A stretch of DNA of 64,000 nucleotides from Dermatophilaceae bacterium Soc4.6 (GTDB lineage Bacteria; Actinomycetota; Actinomycetes; Actinomycetales; Dermatophilaceae): the NCBI GenBank assembly GCA_039889245.1, contig JAZGVH010000002.1:1-64000 (forward strand). Reading direction: 5' to 3'. The stretch's first letter is position 1, and every line of letters begins with the position of its first letter. Shown here piece by piece: positions 1-7,709 of this stretch. The notes below the pieces were generated by a model. The model saw only the letters and a list, made by a program, of their open reading frames with translations. It made no database searches and had not been told where the DNA came from. The position numbers and the translations under genes are program-made.

Positions 1-237
1 GGCATTCCCACCATCCAGTCGTTCCTCGCCATCGAAGGAGATCTGGCGACCGGTCGACTCGCCCGCATCACGGTCCGCGACCTCAGCATGCCCCGCACCT
101 TGCACGCGATCTGGCACCCGCGCCAGCGACCCCGCCTCGCTGCAGACCTCTTGCCCTGCGGGACTGCTGGGCGTGGGTCATGCGACGGATGCAGCGCAGG
201 AGGACGGTGTCGCCGCCGGAGCCAATGGGCTGGTTAA
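1..237 (+). CDS. LysR-type transcriptional regulator, C-terminal fragment (runs off the left edge)
   Basis: Frame 1 is open from the first base to a TAA at 235-237. The translation begins GIPTIQSFLAIEGDLATGRL and continues with an RTLHAIWHPRQRP stretch. That resembles the end of the LysR substrate-binding domain, where a surface strand is followed by a conserved aromatic/His-Pro-Arg segment. The last 25 or so residues are Gly/Cys/Arg-rich and unlike the family, so the true C-terminus may have been replaced or frameshifted. Only the tail is visible, so the ligand and target genes cannot be judged. Family assignment is moderate. Confidence 0.5.
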   Translation, partial: GIPTIQSFLAIEGDLATGRLARITVRDLSMPRTLHAIWHPRQRPRLAADLLPCGTAGRGSCDGCSAGGRCRRRSQWAG

Positions 238-302
238 CCCGAGCTAGGCCACCTCACGGTTGTCAACGCGGTGCTACTCCGGCCGAGCGCCGTACTGGCT
301 GC

Positions 303-1034
303 CTACTTGGCGCCGTTGAGGTGGAAGGTCACGGTCTTGATGTTGCTGGCCACACCGAGGGCAGCGAGGTCCTTGGCGTTGACGAGTCCGTCGCCGTTCA
401 TGTCGGTGACGACGGCGGGGGCGTCGTCGTAGATGCCGTTGTGGTTGAGGTCGGCGACGACGGCGACGGTGACGGTGGTGTTGATGTTCTGTCCGGCGAT
501 GGCGGCGCCGACGATCCAGGTGTCCCAGATCTCGGTCTCTTCGGCGCTCCGGTTGGTGATGCCGGTGAGGTTGAACAGGTTGGCCAGGTTGGTGCCGGGG
601 CCGGAGAAGCCGGGAACGGTGCGGTTCGTGGTCGAGGTCAGGACCACGAGCCCGGGCAGCCGGTCGTCCTGGCCGGTGGAGAAGGTGCCGGGGAACGGGG
701 CGATGTTGTTGTGGGCGGCCGGGCCGGTCAGCTGCAACCCGGTGAAGCCGGAGGCGGTCAGGCCGTCGGGGCCGGTGGCGGGGTAGTCGATGTCGAGGTC
801 GACGAACCAGCCCTTGCCTTCCGTGCCGGCGTTGTCGCCCGAGCTGGGGGCCTGGACGTCGATGTGGACGGGCTGGGAGTGGGAGTCGCCGTTGCCGGAG
901 GCCGCCGTGCCGGTGGTGGTGCCGGTGGTGGTGCCGGCGAAGGCTGAGGGCAGGACCGGCGCGAGGGCGGCGACGCCGACGAGGGCGGCGACGGACAGGA
1001 TGAGGGTGTGGCGGCGGGGCGAGGTGATCTTCAC
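303..1034 (-). CDS. secreted protein with a C-terminal EF-hand/dockerin-like calcium loop
   Basis: 243 residues from a GTG preceded by an AGGAG ribosome site. Residues 1-33 form a clear Sec signal peptide: a basic start, a long Ala/Val/Leu core and an AFA cleavage site. The mature part begins with a Thr/Gly-rich linker. Near the C-terminus, DLNHNGIYDD and DMNGDGLVNAKDL match calcium-binding loops of the EF-hand/dockerin type. I do not recognise the central domain. The gene lies 91 bp downstream of the anti-sigma gene on the same strand and is probably the third gene of that operon, so it may belong to the sigma factor's regulon. Two 9-bp direct repeats (gtgtacgga at 1088-1096 and 1100-1108) lie in the gap. 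Confidence 0.7.
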   Translation of the reverse strand: MKITSPRRHTLILSVAALVGVAALAPVLPSAFAGTTTGTTTGTAASGNGDSHSQPVHIDVQAPSSGDNAGTEGKGWFVDLDIDYPATGPDGLTASGFTGLQLTGPAAHNNIAPFPGTFSTGQDDRLPGLVVLTSTTNRTVPGFSGPGTNLANLFNLTGITNRSAEETEIWDTWIVGAAIAGQNINTTVTVAVVADLNHNGIYDDAPAVVTDMNGDGLVNAKDLAALGVASNIKTVTFHLNGAK

Positions 1035-1125
1035 GGGGTGCTCCTGGCTCGAGGTGGCTGGTGACTGGTGACGCCGAATACGTAGGCGTGTACGGAGGTG
1101 TGTACGGAAGCGGTGCGGGTTTGGT

Positions 1126-1785
1126 TCATCCGGGCAGGGTGGTGGTGTGGGCCAGCTCCTGTCCGTCGGGGCCGAGGACGGTGATCCGGGTCACGTCGGC
1201 CGGGGTCACCGAGGTGGCGCCGACGACTGTCACGGTGCCGGTGCCGGTGGCGGCCCAGGTGGCGGCCTGCTCGTGGTGGCCGTCGCGGGCGGTGGTCTGC
1301 AGGACGAACGGGCCCCGTACGGGCAGGCCCGACAGGTCGACGGTGAGGGCGCTTCCCCAGGGCTTGACCGTCAGCTGCACGTGCCCGACGGCGGATCCAG
1401 CAGTGGCGCTGAGGGCGATCTGCTGACCGGTGGGGCTGGGCTCCCGGGTCAGCAGGGCCACCCCGCCGCCGACGGCGAGCGCCGCCACGGACGCCGCCAC
1501 CGCCGCCCCCAGGGCCCACCGGTTCCGCTGGCGGCGTCGCTGGTCAGCGATCTGGTGCAGCAGGGCGGGCAGGAGCTCGGTGGGGGTGGGCGGCCGGGGG
1601 GGCGCGGCGTCCGTCGGGGGTCGGCGGCGCAGCACCTCGGGCAAGGTGGCGAGGTCGGCGACCTCGTCTTGGCAGGCCGGACACCCCGACAGGTGCTCCT
1701 CCACCTGCAGGACGTCGGGCCGGTCCAGGGCCCCGAGCACGTACGCGCCCAGCAGCAGGCGCACGTCCTGGTGGTTCTCACTCAT
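1126..1785 (-). CDS. membrane anti-sigma factor with zinc-finger motif (RskA/RsiW type)
   Basis: 219 residues. The N-terminus carries the anti-sigma zinc motif HxxxCxxC (His31, Cys35, Cys38) in a HLSGCPACQ context. Next comes a Pro/Arg-rich linker, a single membrane helix around residues 86-108 and an extracytoplasmic C-terminal domain like that of anti-sigma-K factors. The usual role is to hold a partner ECF sigma factor at the membrane until regulated proteolysis frees it. The start overlaps the stop of the sigma gene by 4 bp (ATGA), so the two are translationally coupled, as is typical of cognate pairs. Which signal it senses cannot be read from the sequence. Confidence 0.85.
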   Translation of the reverse strand: MSENHQDVRLLLGAYVLGALDRPDVLQVEEHLSGCPACQDEVADLATLPEVLRRRPPTDAAPPRPPTPTELLPALLHQIADQRRRQRNRWALGAAVAASVAALAVGGGVALLTREPSPTGQQIALSATAGSAVGHVQLTVKPWGSALTVDLSGLPVRGPFVLQTTARDGHHEQAATWAATGTGTVTVVGATSVTPADVTRITVLGPDGQELAHTTTLPG

Positions 1786-2414
1786 CGGGTCACTCCCATC
1801 TCGTCGACGATCACGCGCAGTGCCCGCAGGGCGTAGTAGGTCCGCGACTTCACCGTGCCCGGGGGAAGTCCGAGTTTGGCGGCGGCCGAGGCGACACTGT
1901 CGCCCTGGTAGTACAAGGCCTCGATCACCTCACGGTGCTGGGGTGTCAGCCGCTGCAACGCGGCCACGACCAGCCATCCCTCGATGGCACCGTCGAGCTC
2001 CTCAGGTGCCTGGTGGGCCTCGAGCCGGGCATCGTCGTTGACGAGTCGGGGTCGGTGTTGGGCGGCCCGCCACTGGTCGGTCAGCAGGTTCCGTGCGACG
2101 GTGAACAGGTAGGCCCGGGGGTTGGTGTGTGCGGGGTCGATCTTGTCCAGGTTGCGCCAAGCCCGCAGCAAGGTCTCCTGCACGACGTCCCGCGCCTGGT
2201 CGCGGTCGTCGACGTAGCGCAGGGCGAACGCGAACAGCGCGCCGGCGTGGGCGTCGTGCAGTGCGGTCATCAGCTGCTCGTCCGACGGTGCCTGCGGGCT
2301 CCTTACCGTCTGCTTGGCGTCCCGCATGCCTGGGTACACGACGAGGGTCGTCAAGCGGTTCACCACCTCGCTCGAGCCCGTCGGCTTACCGGGTGGAATC
2401 GAGGCGTGAACCAT
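1782..2414 (-). CDS. ECF-family RNA polymerase sigma factor
   Basis: 210 residues. Sigma region 2 is recognisable (ALRYVDDRDQARDVVQETLL, then a WRN helix), followed by region 4 with LTPQHREVIEALYYQGDSV and the helix-turn-helix GLPPGTVKSRTYYALRALR. There is no extra C-terminal domain. The linked zinc-finger anti-sigma gene suggests a membrane-controlled stress or envelope response. The start is uncertain. The ATG at 2414 gives an odd 29-residue leader, while an internal ATG at 2327 gives a more usual ECF N-terminus (MRDAKQTVR). The divergent secreted beta-propeller gene is a plausible target. Confidence 0.88.
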   Translation of the reverse strand: MVHASIPPGKPTGSSEVVNRLTTLVVYPGMRDAKQTVRSPQAPSDEQLMTALHDAHAGALFAFALRYVDDRDQARDVVQETLLRAWRNLDKIDPAHTNPRAYLFTVARNLLTDQWRAAQHRPRLVNDDARLEAHQAPEELDGAIEGWLVVAALQRLTPQHREVIEALYYQGDSVASAAAKLGLPPGTVKSRTYYALRALRVIVDEMGVTR

Positions 2415-2434
2415 CCGGGCTCGTCCACCGTGTC
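2407..2434 (+). promoter_or_regulatory. candidate ECF-type promoter between the sigma gene and the beta-propeller gene
   Basis: TGAACC at 2407-2412 and CGTGTC at 2429-2434 are separated by 16 bases, resembling the GAAC / CGTC layout of ECF promoters. They point toward the secreted protein gene at 2532. A short palindrome, ACACCG-aga-CGGTGT, lies just downstream at 2435-2449. Inference from pattern only. Confidence 0.3.
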
Positions 2435-2487
2435 ACACCGAGACGGTGTCACCCATGTCGGGACGAGTACGGCCCCGGTGGCATCCG

Positions 2488-2510
2488 AGCGGGCAGGACC
2501 CCTGCCCGCT
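2488..2510 (+). promoter_or_regulatory. leader hairpin just upstream of a ribosome binding site
   Basis: A perfect 10-bp inverted repeat (agcgggcagg / cctgcccgct, loop acc) ends 10 bases before the AAGGAG ribosome site at 2521-2526 of the beta-propeller gene. It could stabilise the mRNA 5' end or modulate translation. There is no T-tract, so it is not a simple terminator. Confidence 0.45.
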
Positions 2511-2531
2511 GTTCCCTCTGAAGGAGACGTC

Positions 2532-4001
2532 ATGCGCCTTGTCCATCGATCCCTGTCCCGGCGGGTCACCGCGGCTGGGGCACTCGTCACCGCGGTGGGT
2601 GTGGGTTGTGCGCTGTCGCTGGGCGTCGGAGCCGGACCCACGCAGGCTCAGCCGGCCCACCAGCCTCGGGCGGCGGACCCGATCCAGGCTCCGGCCCTGC
2701 CCGGTGCGCCGCCGATCGGGCGGGCCGACCGCGTGTACACCGCCGACCAGACCTCGAACACGGTCACCGTGATCAACCCCCGCACCCGCACGGTGCTGGG
2801 GACGATCGCCTTGGGGGACCAGCGTCTGGGCGGTGACCTCGGGCCGCAGTACCTGCGCGACGTCGACGTCCACGGCCTCGGCTTCTCCCGGGACGGGCGC
2901 TACCTCGATGTGATCTCGGTGACCACCAACACCGTCACGGTGCTGCGGACGGTCGACAACTCCGTGGTGTCCCAGACGTCCGTCGGGCGGGCCTCGCACG
3001 AGGGCTTCTTCTCCCCCGACGGAGCCACCGTGTGGGTTGCCGACCGCGCCCTGGCCCAGCTGGACATCGTCGACGCCCTCCACGGCGGGGTCGTGGGGCA
3101 CGTGGCGACCGACGACGGACCCTCCAAGGTGCTGTTCAGCCCCGACGGGCGCTACGCCTACGTCAACCACCTTCGTTCGGCCACCATCGACGTCATCCAG
3201 GTGTCGTCACGCAAGGTCGTCCAGCGCATCACCGGCCTGGCCGACGTGTTCTGCTCCGACATGGCCCTCTCACCCGATGGCGGTGAGCTGTGGGCAGCGC
3301 ACAAGAAGGTCGGGAAGGTCAGCGTCGTCGACCTGCGCTCCGGGACGGTCACCAGCGTCCTGACGACCGGGGCGGACACGAACCACCCCGCGTTCGTCAC
3401 CACCCGAGGCGCCGGCTACGTCTACCTGACGATCGGGGGCGAGAACACCACGAAGATCTACCGACGCCGCCCCGGCCACCCCCCCGTGCTGGTCGGTCGC
3501 GTCCCCTCCAGCGGGGTCGAGCCGCACGGCATCTGGCCCAGCCCGGACAACTCCACCGTCTATGTCGTCAACGAGCACTCGGACAGCGTCGACATCATCG
3601 ACACGGCCACCCGCACGCGCACGACCACGTTGCGTGTCGGGCAGGAGGGCCAGGCCCTGGTCTACGTCGCCGGCGCCGTCCCCACCGGCCCGGGCACCCA
3701 GAACCTGGTCCGCCAGGGCCTGGGCCAGCCGGTCCGCAACGCCGCGGCCACCGTCACCGCCGGCCCGGGCCACGTCCTGGTCACCGTGCGGGGGGTCAAG
3801 GGTCTCGACATGGTCCAGCTCCAGGGCAGCGGCCTGACCCCCAACGCCACCTACACCGCATACGCGAGACGAGGCGACGACCGGGTCCCCCTGATGTCCT
3901 TCACCGCCGACGCACAAGGGGCAGCACCGCAGGTCCTGGCCTTCGTGAAGTTCCTCGGCGTCTACGACATCACCACCGTGCAGATCCGTCCCGGGCAGTG
4001 A
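2532..4001 (+). CDS. secreted YVTN-type beta-propeller protein (YncE-like)
   Basis: 489 residues from an ATG with a good GAAGGAG site. The open frame extends upstream, but the signal peptide fixes this start: basic residues (RSLSRRVTAAG), a hydrophobic core and cleavage near AQA. The mature protein is built of repeated blades with YTADQTSNTVTVINPRTRT, SPDGRYAYVNH and STVYVVNEHSDSVDIID units, typical of 40-residue YVTN/lactonase-like propellers. A non-propeller C-terminal domain of about 100 residues follows. Its first charged stretch, after a long linker, resembles small adhesive domains, but I cannot name it. It lies opposite an ECF sigma operon and upstream of lipoproteins, so an envelope role is likely. 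The partner is unknown. Confidence 0.8.
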   Translation: MRLVHRSLSRRVTAAGALVTAVGVGCALSLGVGAGPTQAQPAHQPRAADPIQAPALPGAPPIGRADRVYTADQTSNTVTVINPRTRTVLGTIALGDQRLGGDLGPQYLRDVDVHGLGFSRDGRYLDVISVTTNTVTVLRTVDNSVVSQTSVGRASHEGFFSPDGATVWVADRALAQLDIVDALHGGVVGHVATDDGPSKVLFSPDGRYAYVNHLRSATIDVIQVSSRKVVQRITGLADVFCSDMALSPDGGELWAAHKKVGKVSVVDLRSGTVTSVLTTGADTNHPAFVTTRGAGYVYLTIGGENTTKIYRRRPGHPPVLVGRVPSSGVEPHGIWPSPDNSTVYVVNEHSDSVDIIDTATRTRTTTLRVGQEGQALVYVAGAVPTGPGTQNLVRQGLGQPVRNAAATVTAGPGHVLVTVRGVKGLDMVQLQGSGLTPNATYTAYARRGDDRVPLMSFTADAQGAAPQVLAFVKFLGVYDITTVQIRPGQ

Positions 4002-4146
4002 CCTCTTGGCGGCCGGGACCACCAGCCGGGTCCGGCCCGTGCGGAACAACCCCGGCGTCCTCGCGAGAGGGCGCTGGCGGGACGGCTCCGACGGGTGACC
4101 TCGCGCCCGGGTGAACCGATCGCGGGCGGGGTGCGTATCCCCGGGT

Positions 4147-4568
4147 ATGACGTCGCCGCGTAGCGTGATCCGCGCGCTTCGCGTCATCCGCGTTCTTCCC
4201 GTGCTGGCCGCTGTCGTGCTGGCGGTGTCGAGTTGCAGCTCAGGCGCCCATGCCCCTGATTCGACATCGGCCGCTGAACCCGGGGCGTCACCCCAGGTCT
4301 CGAGTGCGGCGGCCGGCCCGGTGTCAGTGGCCCCCTCCACCATCAAGACCTACGCCTTCCCCGCCTTCACCGCCTCCCCCGGGCAGACGATCACCCTTCG
4401 CGACGAGGACAGCGAGCCACACACCGTGACCGCCGACGACGGTTCCTTCGACTCCGGGACTTCGACACCACCACCCCAGGGACCCTGACCGTCCCCACCA
4501 CACCGGGCGTCTACCCGGTGCACTGCACCGTGCACCCCTCGATGCACGGCACCTTGACCGTCCACTGA
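4147..4568 (+). pseudogene. cupredoxin (plastocyanin/amicyanin-like) lipoprotein, frameshifted
   Basis: The ATG at 4147 opens a lipoprotein signal with lipobox VSSC (Cys30). A cupredoxin core follows, with a copper-ligand-type His92 in DSEPHTV. The frame then hits TGA at 4486. Reading one base earlier from about 4461 gives FDTTTPGTLTVPTTPGVY and then VHCTVHPSMHG, ending at TGA 4566-4568. This supplies the missing Cys, His and Met copper ligands in the correct order. Restoring one G in the GGG run at 4456-4458 repairs the gene (Ser-Gly-Asp-Phe-Asp). It is therefore either a real frameshift or a sequencing error in a G run. As written, the product lacks three of four copper ligands. Confidence 0.8.
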
Positions 4569-4614
4569 AGCCGCTCCCGCACCCTTTACACCCCTCACCT
4601 CCAGGAGATCCCCG

Positions 4615-5136
4615 ATGAACCCCCTCCGCGCCACCCTCACGGTCGCATCAGTCGCCGTGGCCCTCGTCACCGTCAGCGCCTGCGGCTCCAGCGGAACCAC
4701 CGCACCACCGGCGGCCGCCCCGGTCTCGAGCACCGCGTCCGCCGATGCCTCGACCTCGCCCGCACCATCCACGAGCCCGGCCGCCGCAGCCTCGGGCTCA
4801 CTCGACGCCGCCAACCAGACCAGCGACGGCAAATCCGTCGTCGTGGCCACCGTCACCCTCGACGCCGCCGGAAAGGGAGGCTGGATCGCCCTGCACGCCG
4901 ACGCCGGAGGCAAGCCCGGTCCGGTGAAGTACTACGCCGCCGTCCCCGCCGGCCCCTCCACCAAGGTCGTCATCCCGACCCCCGGAGGCATCACCACCGG
5001 TGACTACTGGCCCATGCTGCACGTCGACGACCACACCATCGGCACCTACGAGTTCCCCAAGGTCACCGGAGCCGACCTGCCCGCCATGTCCGGCGGAATG
5101 GTCGTCATGAAGAAGATCACCGTGACCGTCAAGTAG
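4615..5136 (+). CDS. lipoprotein with a DUF7282-type domain
   Basis: 173 residues. A lipoprotein signal ends in VSAC (about Cys21), followed by a 40-residue Ser/Thr/Pro/Ala linker typical of cell-wall-spanning tethers. The globular part (residues about 65-170) contains VVVATVTLDAAGKGGWIALH, GKPGPVKYY, PAGPSTKV and PMLHVDDHTIGTYEF, a pattern seen in DUF7282 domains, which I recognise by this pattern only. It lies 46 bp after the broken cupredoxin and has its own ribosome site (CAGGAGA). Both encode small, externally anchored beta-proteins, so a shared extracytoplasmic redox or metal role is possible, but nothing in the sequence proves it. Confidence 0.7.
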   Translation: MNPLRATLTVASVAVALVTVSACGSSGTTAPPAAAPVSSTASADASTSPAPSTSPAAAASGSLDAANQTSDGKSVVVATVTLDAAGKGGWIALHADAGGKPGPVKYYAAVPAGPSTKVVIPTPGGITTGDYWPMLHVDDHTIGTYEFPKVTGADLPAMSGGMVVMKKITVTVK

Positions 5137-5222
5137 TCCCGTCCTACCAGTCGACCGCTGCAGCCGCAGACCGTACGGGGTCAGCACGCGAACTCTCCGG
5201 CCACGCATCGCCGACCGTTACC

Positions 5223-5506
5223 TCCGGGGACGGCCGACTCGGCCCACGCACCATCCGCCTCGAGGGAGTCGAGGACACGAGGCGGCGGCTTCTCTCCGAC
5301 CTGGCCCACGAGCTCCTTACGCCCATCGCGACCCTCAGCGCCTTCCACGAAGGGCTGCACCACTGTGTGGCGACCCTCGGGCCGGAGTCCCGCGCGGTCC
5401 TGGCCGAGCAGACCGACCGGCTCGCGCAGTTGGCGGACAACATCGACGAGGTCTCCAGCGCCGAGCAAGGACGGCTGCAGCTCACCCTGCACGTGGCGTA
5501 CGGAAC
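5223..5506 (+). pseudogene. sensor histidine kinase remnant (H-box helix only)
   Basis: A stretch of frame reads RRRLLSDLAHELLTPIATLS and continues as two amphipathic helices ending in NIDEVSSAEQGRLQLTLH. This is the dimerisation/phosphoacceptor (HisKA) helix pair of a two-component sensor, with the phosphorylatable His in LAHEL. No membrane sensor part is visible upstream (the lipoprotein gene ends at 5136). No ATPase N/G boxes follow, because homology stops where the integrase relic begins at 5507. There is no convincing start codon. I read this as the stump of a kinase gene truncated by integration and later deletion. Confidence 0.65.
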
Positions 5507-6458
5507 TCAGACGGCCATCGACGGTCCCGCCGTCAGCCGGTCGACGGCGTCCTGGAGGCGGTCGGCGATGATGCGATCGGGGTCGGCGGTGGCTGCTTGG
5601 TAGTGCAGGGCCATGGCGGGTGTGGTGTGGCCGAGTCGGTGTGGCATCTCGCGGACGCTGGCGCCGGACTGGGGTCCGAGAGTGGCGGCGGTGCGGCGCA
5701 GGTCGTGCCAGTGCAGTTGGGGTCGGCCGATGGCTTCGCGGGCGGCGAAGAACCCGTAGGCGCCCTTCTGGTAGGTGTTGCCGCCGCGTCGTTCGGTGCG
5801 GGCGACGCCGCCGTACAAGGTCGTGGCGGCCATCAGCTGGCTGTCGCGGCCGGAGAAGACGAGGTCGTCTCGGGCGACGGTGGTGCGGGCGGTCGTGGCG
5901 AGGTGGTCTCAGATGGCGATGACGACCAGGGCGGGCATGGCGACGTCGCGGACGGCAGCGGCCGTCTTGGGTGGTCCGGCGACCAGGGCGCCCTTGATGC
6001 GGATCGCGCCCTGGCGCACACGCAGGGCGCCCGCGTCGAGGTCGAGGTCGAGGTCGCCGTAGGTGGCGAACCACTTCCGCACGGCCAGGGTCGTGATCTC
6101 GGTCAGGGGGGTCGCGCCGAAGAGGGGCTCGAGGTGAGGGGTGATGGCGGTGGCGTAGCTGGCGCGCGTGGTGGGGCGCAGGTCGTGGCGGGCGGCGCGC
6201 CAGGTGCGGGCAAAGGCTCCGAAGGTGTTGCCGACCCGATGGGCCCTCGGCCAGTCGCTGGCTCTCGCGCCGGGCGGTGGGGGAGGTCCAGGTGCCGGCG
6301 TCGAGGAGGCGTCGCTCGTCCACGACCCAGGCCTCGGCGTCGAGACGGGTCGTGAAGGTGCTCGGGGCGTTGTGCCACCGGGCATCGGGGCCGGTAGAGC
6401 GTGCCCGGTAGCGCTTGCTGGCCAGGCGCGAGATCGACCCGAAGCTGCGTTTGGCCAT
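5507..6458 (-). pseudogene. phage-type tyrosine integrase, multiply disrupted
   Basis: Three pieces of one integrase are visible. The N-terminus (from ATG 6458, MAKRSFGSISRLASKRYRAR) has the usual DNA-arm-binding start. Around 6240 the frame shifts by one (an extra G in a GGG run), and the core-binding domain continues as NTFGAFARTW and PTTRASY. Next, FATYGDLD runs straight into DLDAGALRVRQ. The segment that should carry the first catalytic Arg is missing, at a threefold gaggtc repeat. An in-frame TGA (5909-5911) sits where an Arg codon CGA would fit before DHLA. The C-terminus retains HDLRR, HRLGH and the probable Tyr in ALHYQ. It cannot make active recombinase. Confidence 0.85.
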
Positions 6459-6507
6459 CGGTGGTCTCCTTCGTCCCGATGCTCGGGCGGTCGACGAGCC
6501 TCGTCAG

Positions 6508-6529
6508 TCGTGTCAGATTCGTGTCAGAT
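6508..6529. repeat. tandem 11-bp repeat upstream of the integrase relic
   Basis: Two adjacent exact copies of tcgtgtcagat occupy 6508-6518 and 6519-6529. A partial third copy (tcgtgtcac) lies at 6560-6568 and a related cctgtcacc at 6551-6559. They lie 50-110 bp before the integrase start, where arm-type integrase or excisionase sites are usual. That function is inferred. Confidence 0.5.
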
Positions 6530-6697
6530 GAGGGTCATGCCGTGTCTCCACCTGTCACCTCGTGTCACCCAACCAGGTCGTCCAAAAAGGTTACAGGGCA
6601 ACGGGATTCGGTGGGGGTGAACACGTTACCCGAGATCGGAAATCACCCAACCCCGTCTTCGAGTCCCTTCACGTCCACCCTCCCGGCGAGCAACGCA

Positions 6698-6703
6698 TAC
6701 GAT
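6698..6703 (+). promoter_or_regulatory. -10 box of a leaderless promoter for the DedA gene
   Basis: TACGAT ends 6 bases before GTG 6710, with no ribosome site between. The same arrangement occurs at many genes in this window and is the reason for choosing 6710 as the start. Confidence 0.5.
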
Positions 6704-6709
6704 TCGGTG

Positions 6710-7348
6710 GTGTCGAGCCTCCTTGATCCCCTGTTGAACGCCCCCGCCTGGGTGGTCCTGCTCGTCGTCGGGGCGATCGTCTTCGCCGAGGACGCGCTCT
6801 TCGTCGGCTTCGTGCTGCCTGGCGAGACCGCCGCCGTCCTCGGTGGGGTCGCGGCCAACACGGGACACGTGCCGCTGTGGGCGGTGCTCGTAGTCGTCAT
6901 CGCGGCCGCCATCGTGGGCGACTCGGTGGGCTACGAGGTCGGCAAGCACTTCGGCCCGCGCATCCTCGGCTCGAAGCTCTTCGACAAGCGTCGCGAGGGC
7001 CTGGGCAAGGCGCAGGACTTCCTCAAGGAGCGCGGCGGCTGGGCCGTCTTCCTGGGCCGGTGGACCGCCTTCTTCCGGGCCGTGATGCCCGCCCTCGCGG
7101 GCACCTCGCAGATGCGCTATCCGCGCTTCCTCGCCTTCAATGCCGCCGGCGGCATCCTGTGGGGCGCTGTGGTCGTCAGCATCGGCTACGTCGCGGGGGC
7201 CTCGTACGCCAAGGTCGAGGGCACCTTCGGCCGGTATGCAGCGATCGCCGTGGGTGTCGTGGTCGTCGTCGCCCTCGTCGTGTGGCGGGTGCGCGAGCAC
7301 CGCCACACCCAGGCCGAGGAGTCGGCCGGCCGGACCGGACAGGCCTAG
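6710..7348 (+). CDS. DedA-family membrane protein
   Basis: 212 residues. The frame is open far upstream, but homology begins at SSLLDPLLNAPAW, and a -10 box is positioned for leaderless translation from GTG 6710 (GTG 6707 is the alternative). Family features are a re-entrant E-D-x-L...G-F-V-L-P-G-E segment near residues 25-45, a GDSVGYEVGKHFG segment, and FLGRWTAFFRAVMPALAG, with the conserved Arg residues needed for DedA function. Three to four membrane helices follow, then a charged tail. DedA proteins support proton-motive-force-dependent lipid flipping and membrane homeostasis. No operon partner is evident beyond the next gene. Confidence 0.85.
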   Translation: MSSLLDPLLNAPAWVVLLVVGAIVFAEDALFVGFVLPGETAAVLGGVAANTGHVPLWAVLVVVIAAAIVGDSVGYEVGKHFGPRILGSKLFDKRREGLGKAQDFLKERGGWAVFLGRWTAFFRAVMPALAGTSQMRYPRFLAFNAAGGILWGAVVVSIGYVAGASYAKVEGTFGRYAAIAVGVVVVVALVVWRVREHRHTQAEESAGRTGQA

Positions 7349-7358
7349 GCTCCCCGGC

Positions 7359-7709
7359 ATGGCGACCGTCTCGAGCATCCTCATCAACCCCGTGGCCGAG
7401 GAGCCGGGTCAGTCGCTCGACAGCGTGGCGGTCGGGGTCGAGGGTCTCGACGGCGACCGTCGCAAGGGGTCACCGGTGCACCTCGTGACCGCGTCCGACT
7501 ACGTGCTGTCGCACCCTCGGGCCAACCTCGTGATCGACATCGACACGGTCGGGCTCGAGGCCCTGGTGGGCTGTCGGCTGCGCATCGGCGAGGTCGAGCT
7601 CGAGGTCACCGGACCGGCCCGCGGCTGTCCGGGCGTCTACGCCGACGTGCCGGTGCCCGGCACGCTGTCCGTCGGCGACGAGGTGACGGTCGGCAGCCCG
7701 GCCTCCTGA
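7359..7709 (+). CDS. small MOSC-domain-like protein
   Basis: 116 residues. ATG 7359 sits 7 bases after a TAGGCT -10 box, so it is probably leaderless. The protein has a conserved start (SSILINPVAEEPGQSLDSVA), a GDRRKGSPVHLVT segment, and GCRLRIGEVELEVTGPARGC with the C-terminal Cys that often binds the sulfur/molybdenum cofactor in MOSC proteins. It is shorter than classical MOSC proteins and resembles the minimal versions found in actinomycetes. The last 73 bp overlap the 3' end of the convergent TetR gene. Function is inferred only as sulfur or molybdopterin handling. Confidence 0.65.
   Translation: MATVSSILINPVAEEPGQSLDSVAVGVEGLDGDRRKGSPVHLVTASDYVLSHPRANLVIDIDTVGLEALVGCRLRIGEVELEVTGPARGCPGVYADVPVPGTLSVGDEVTVGSPAS

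Noticed and set aside
6590-6710. Longer DedA protein starting at an upstream start codon (GTG 6617 or earlier)
   Set aside because: Family similarity starts at SSLLDP and the -10 box at 6698-6703 would lie inside the longer coding region.
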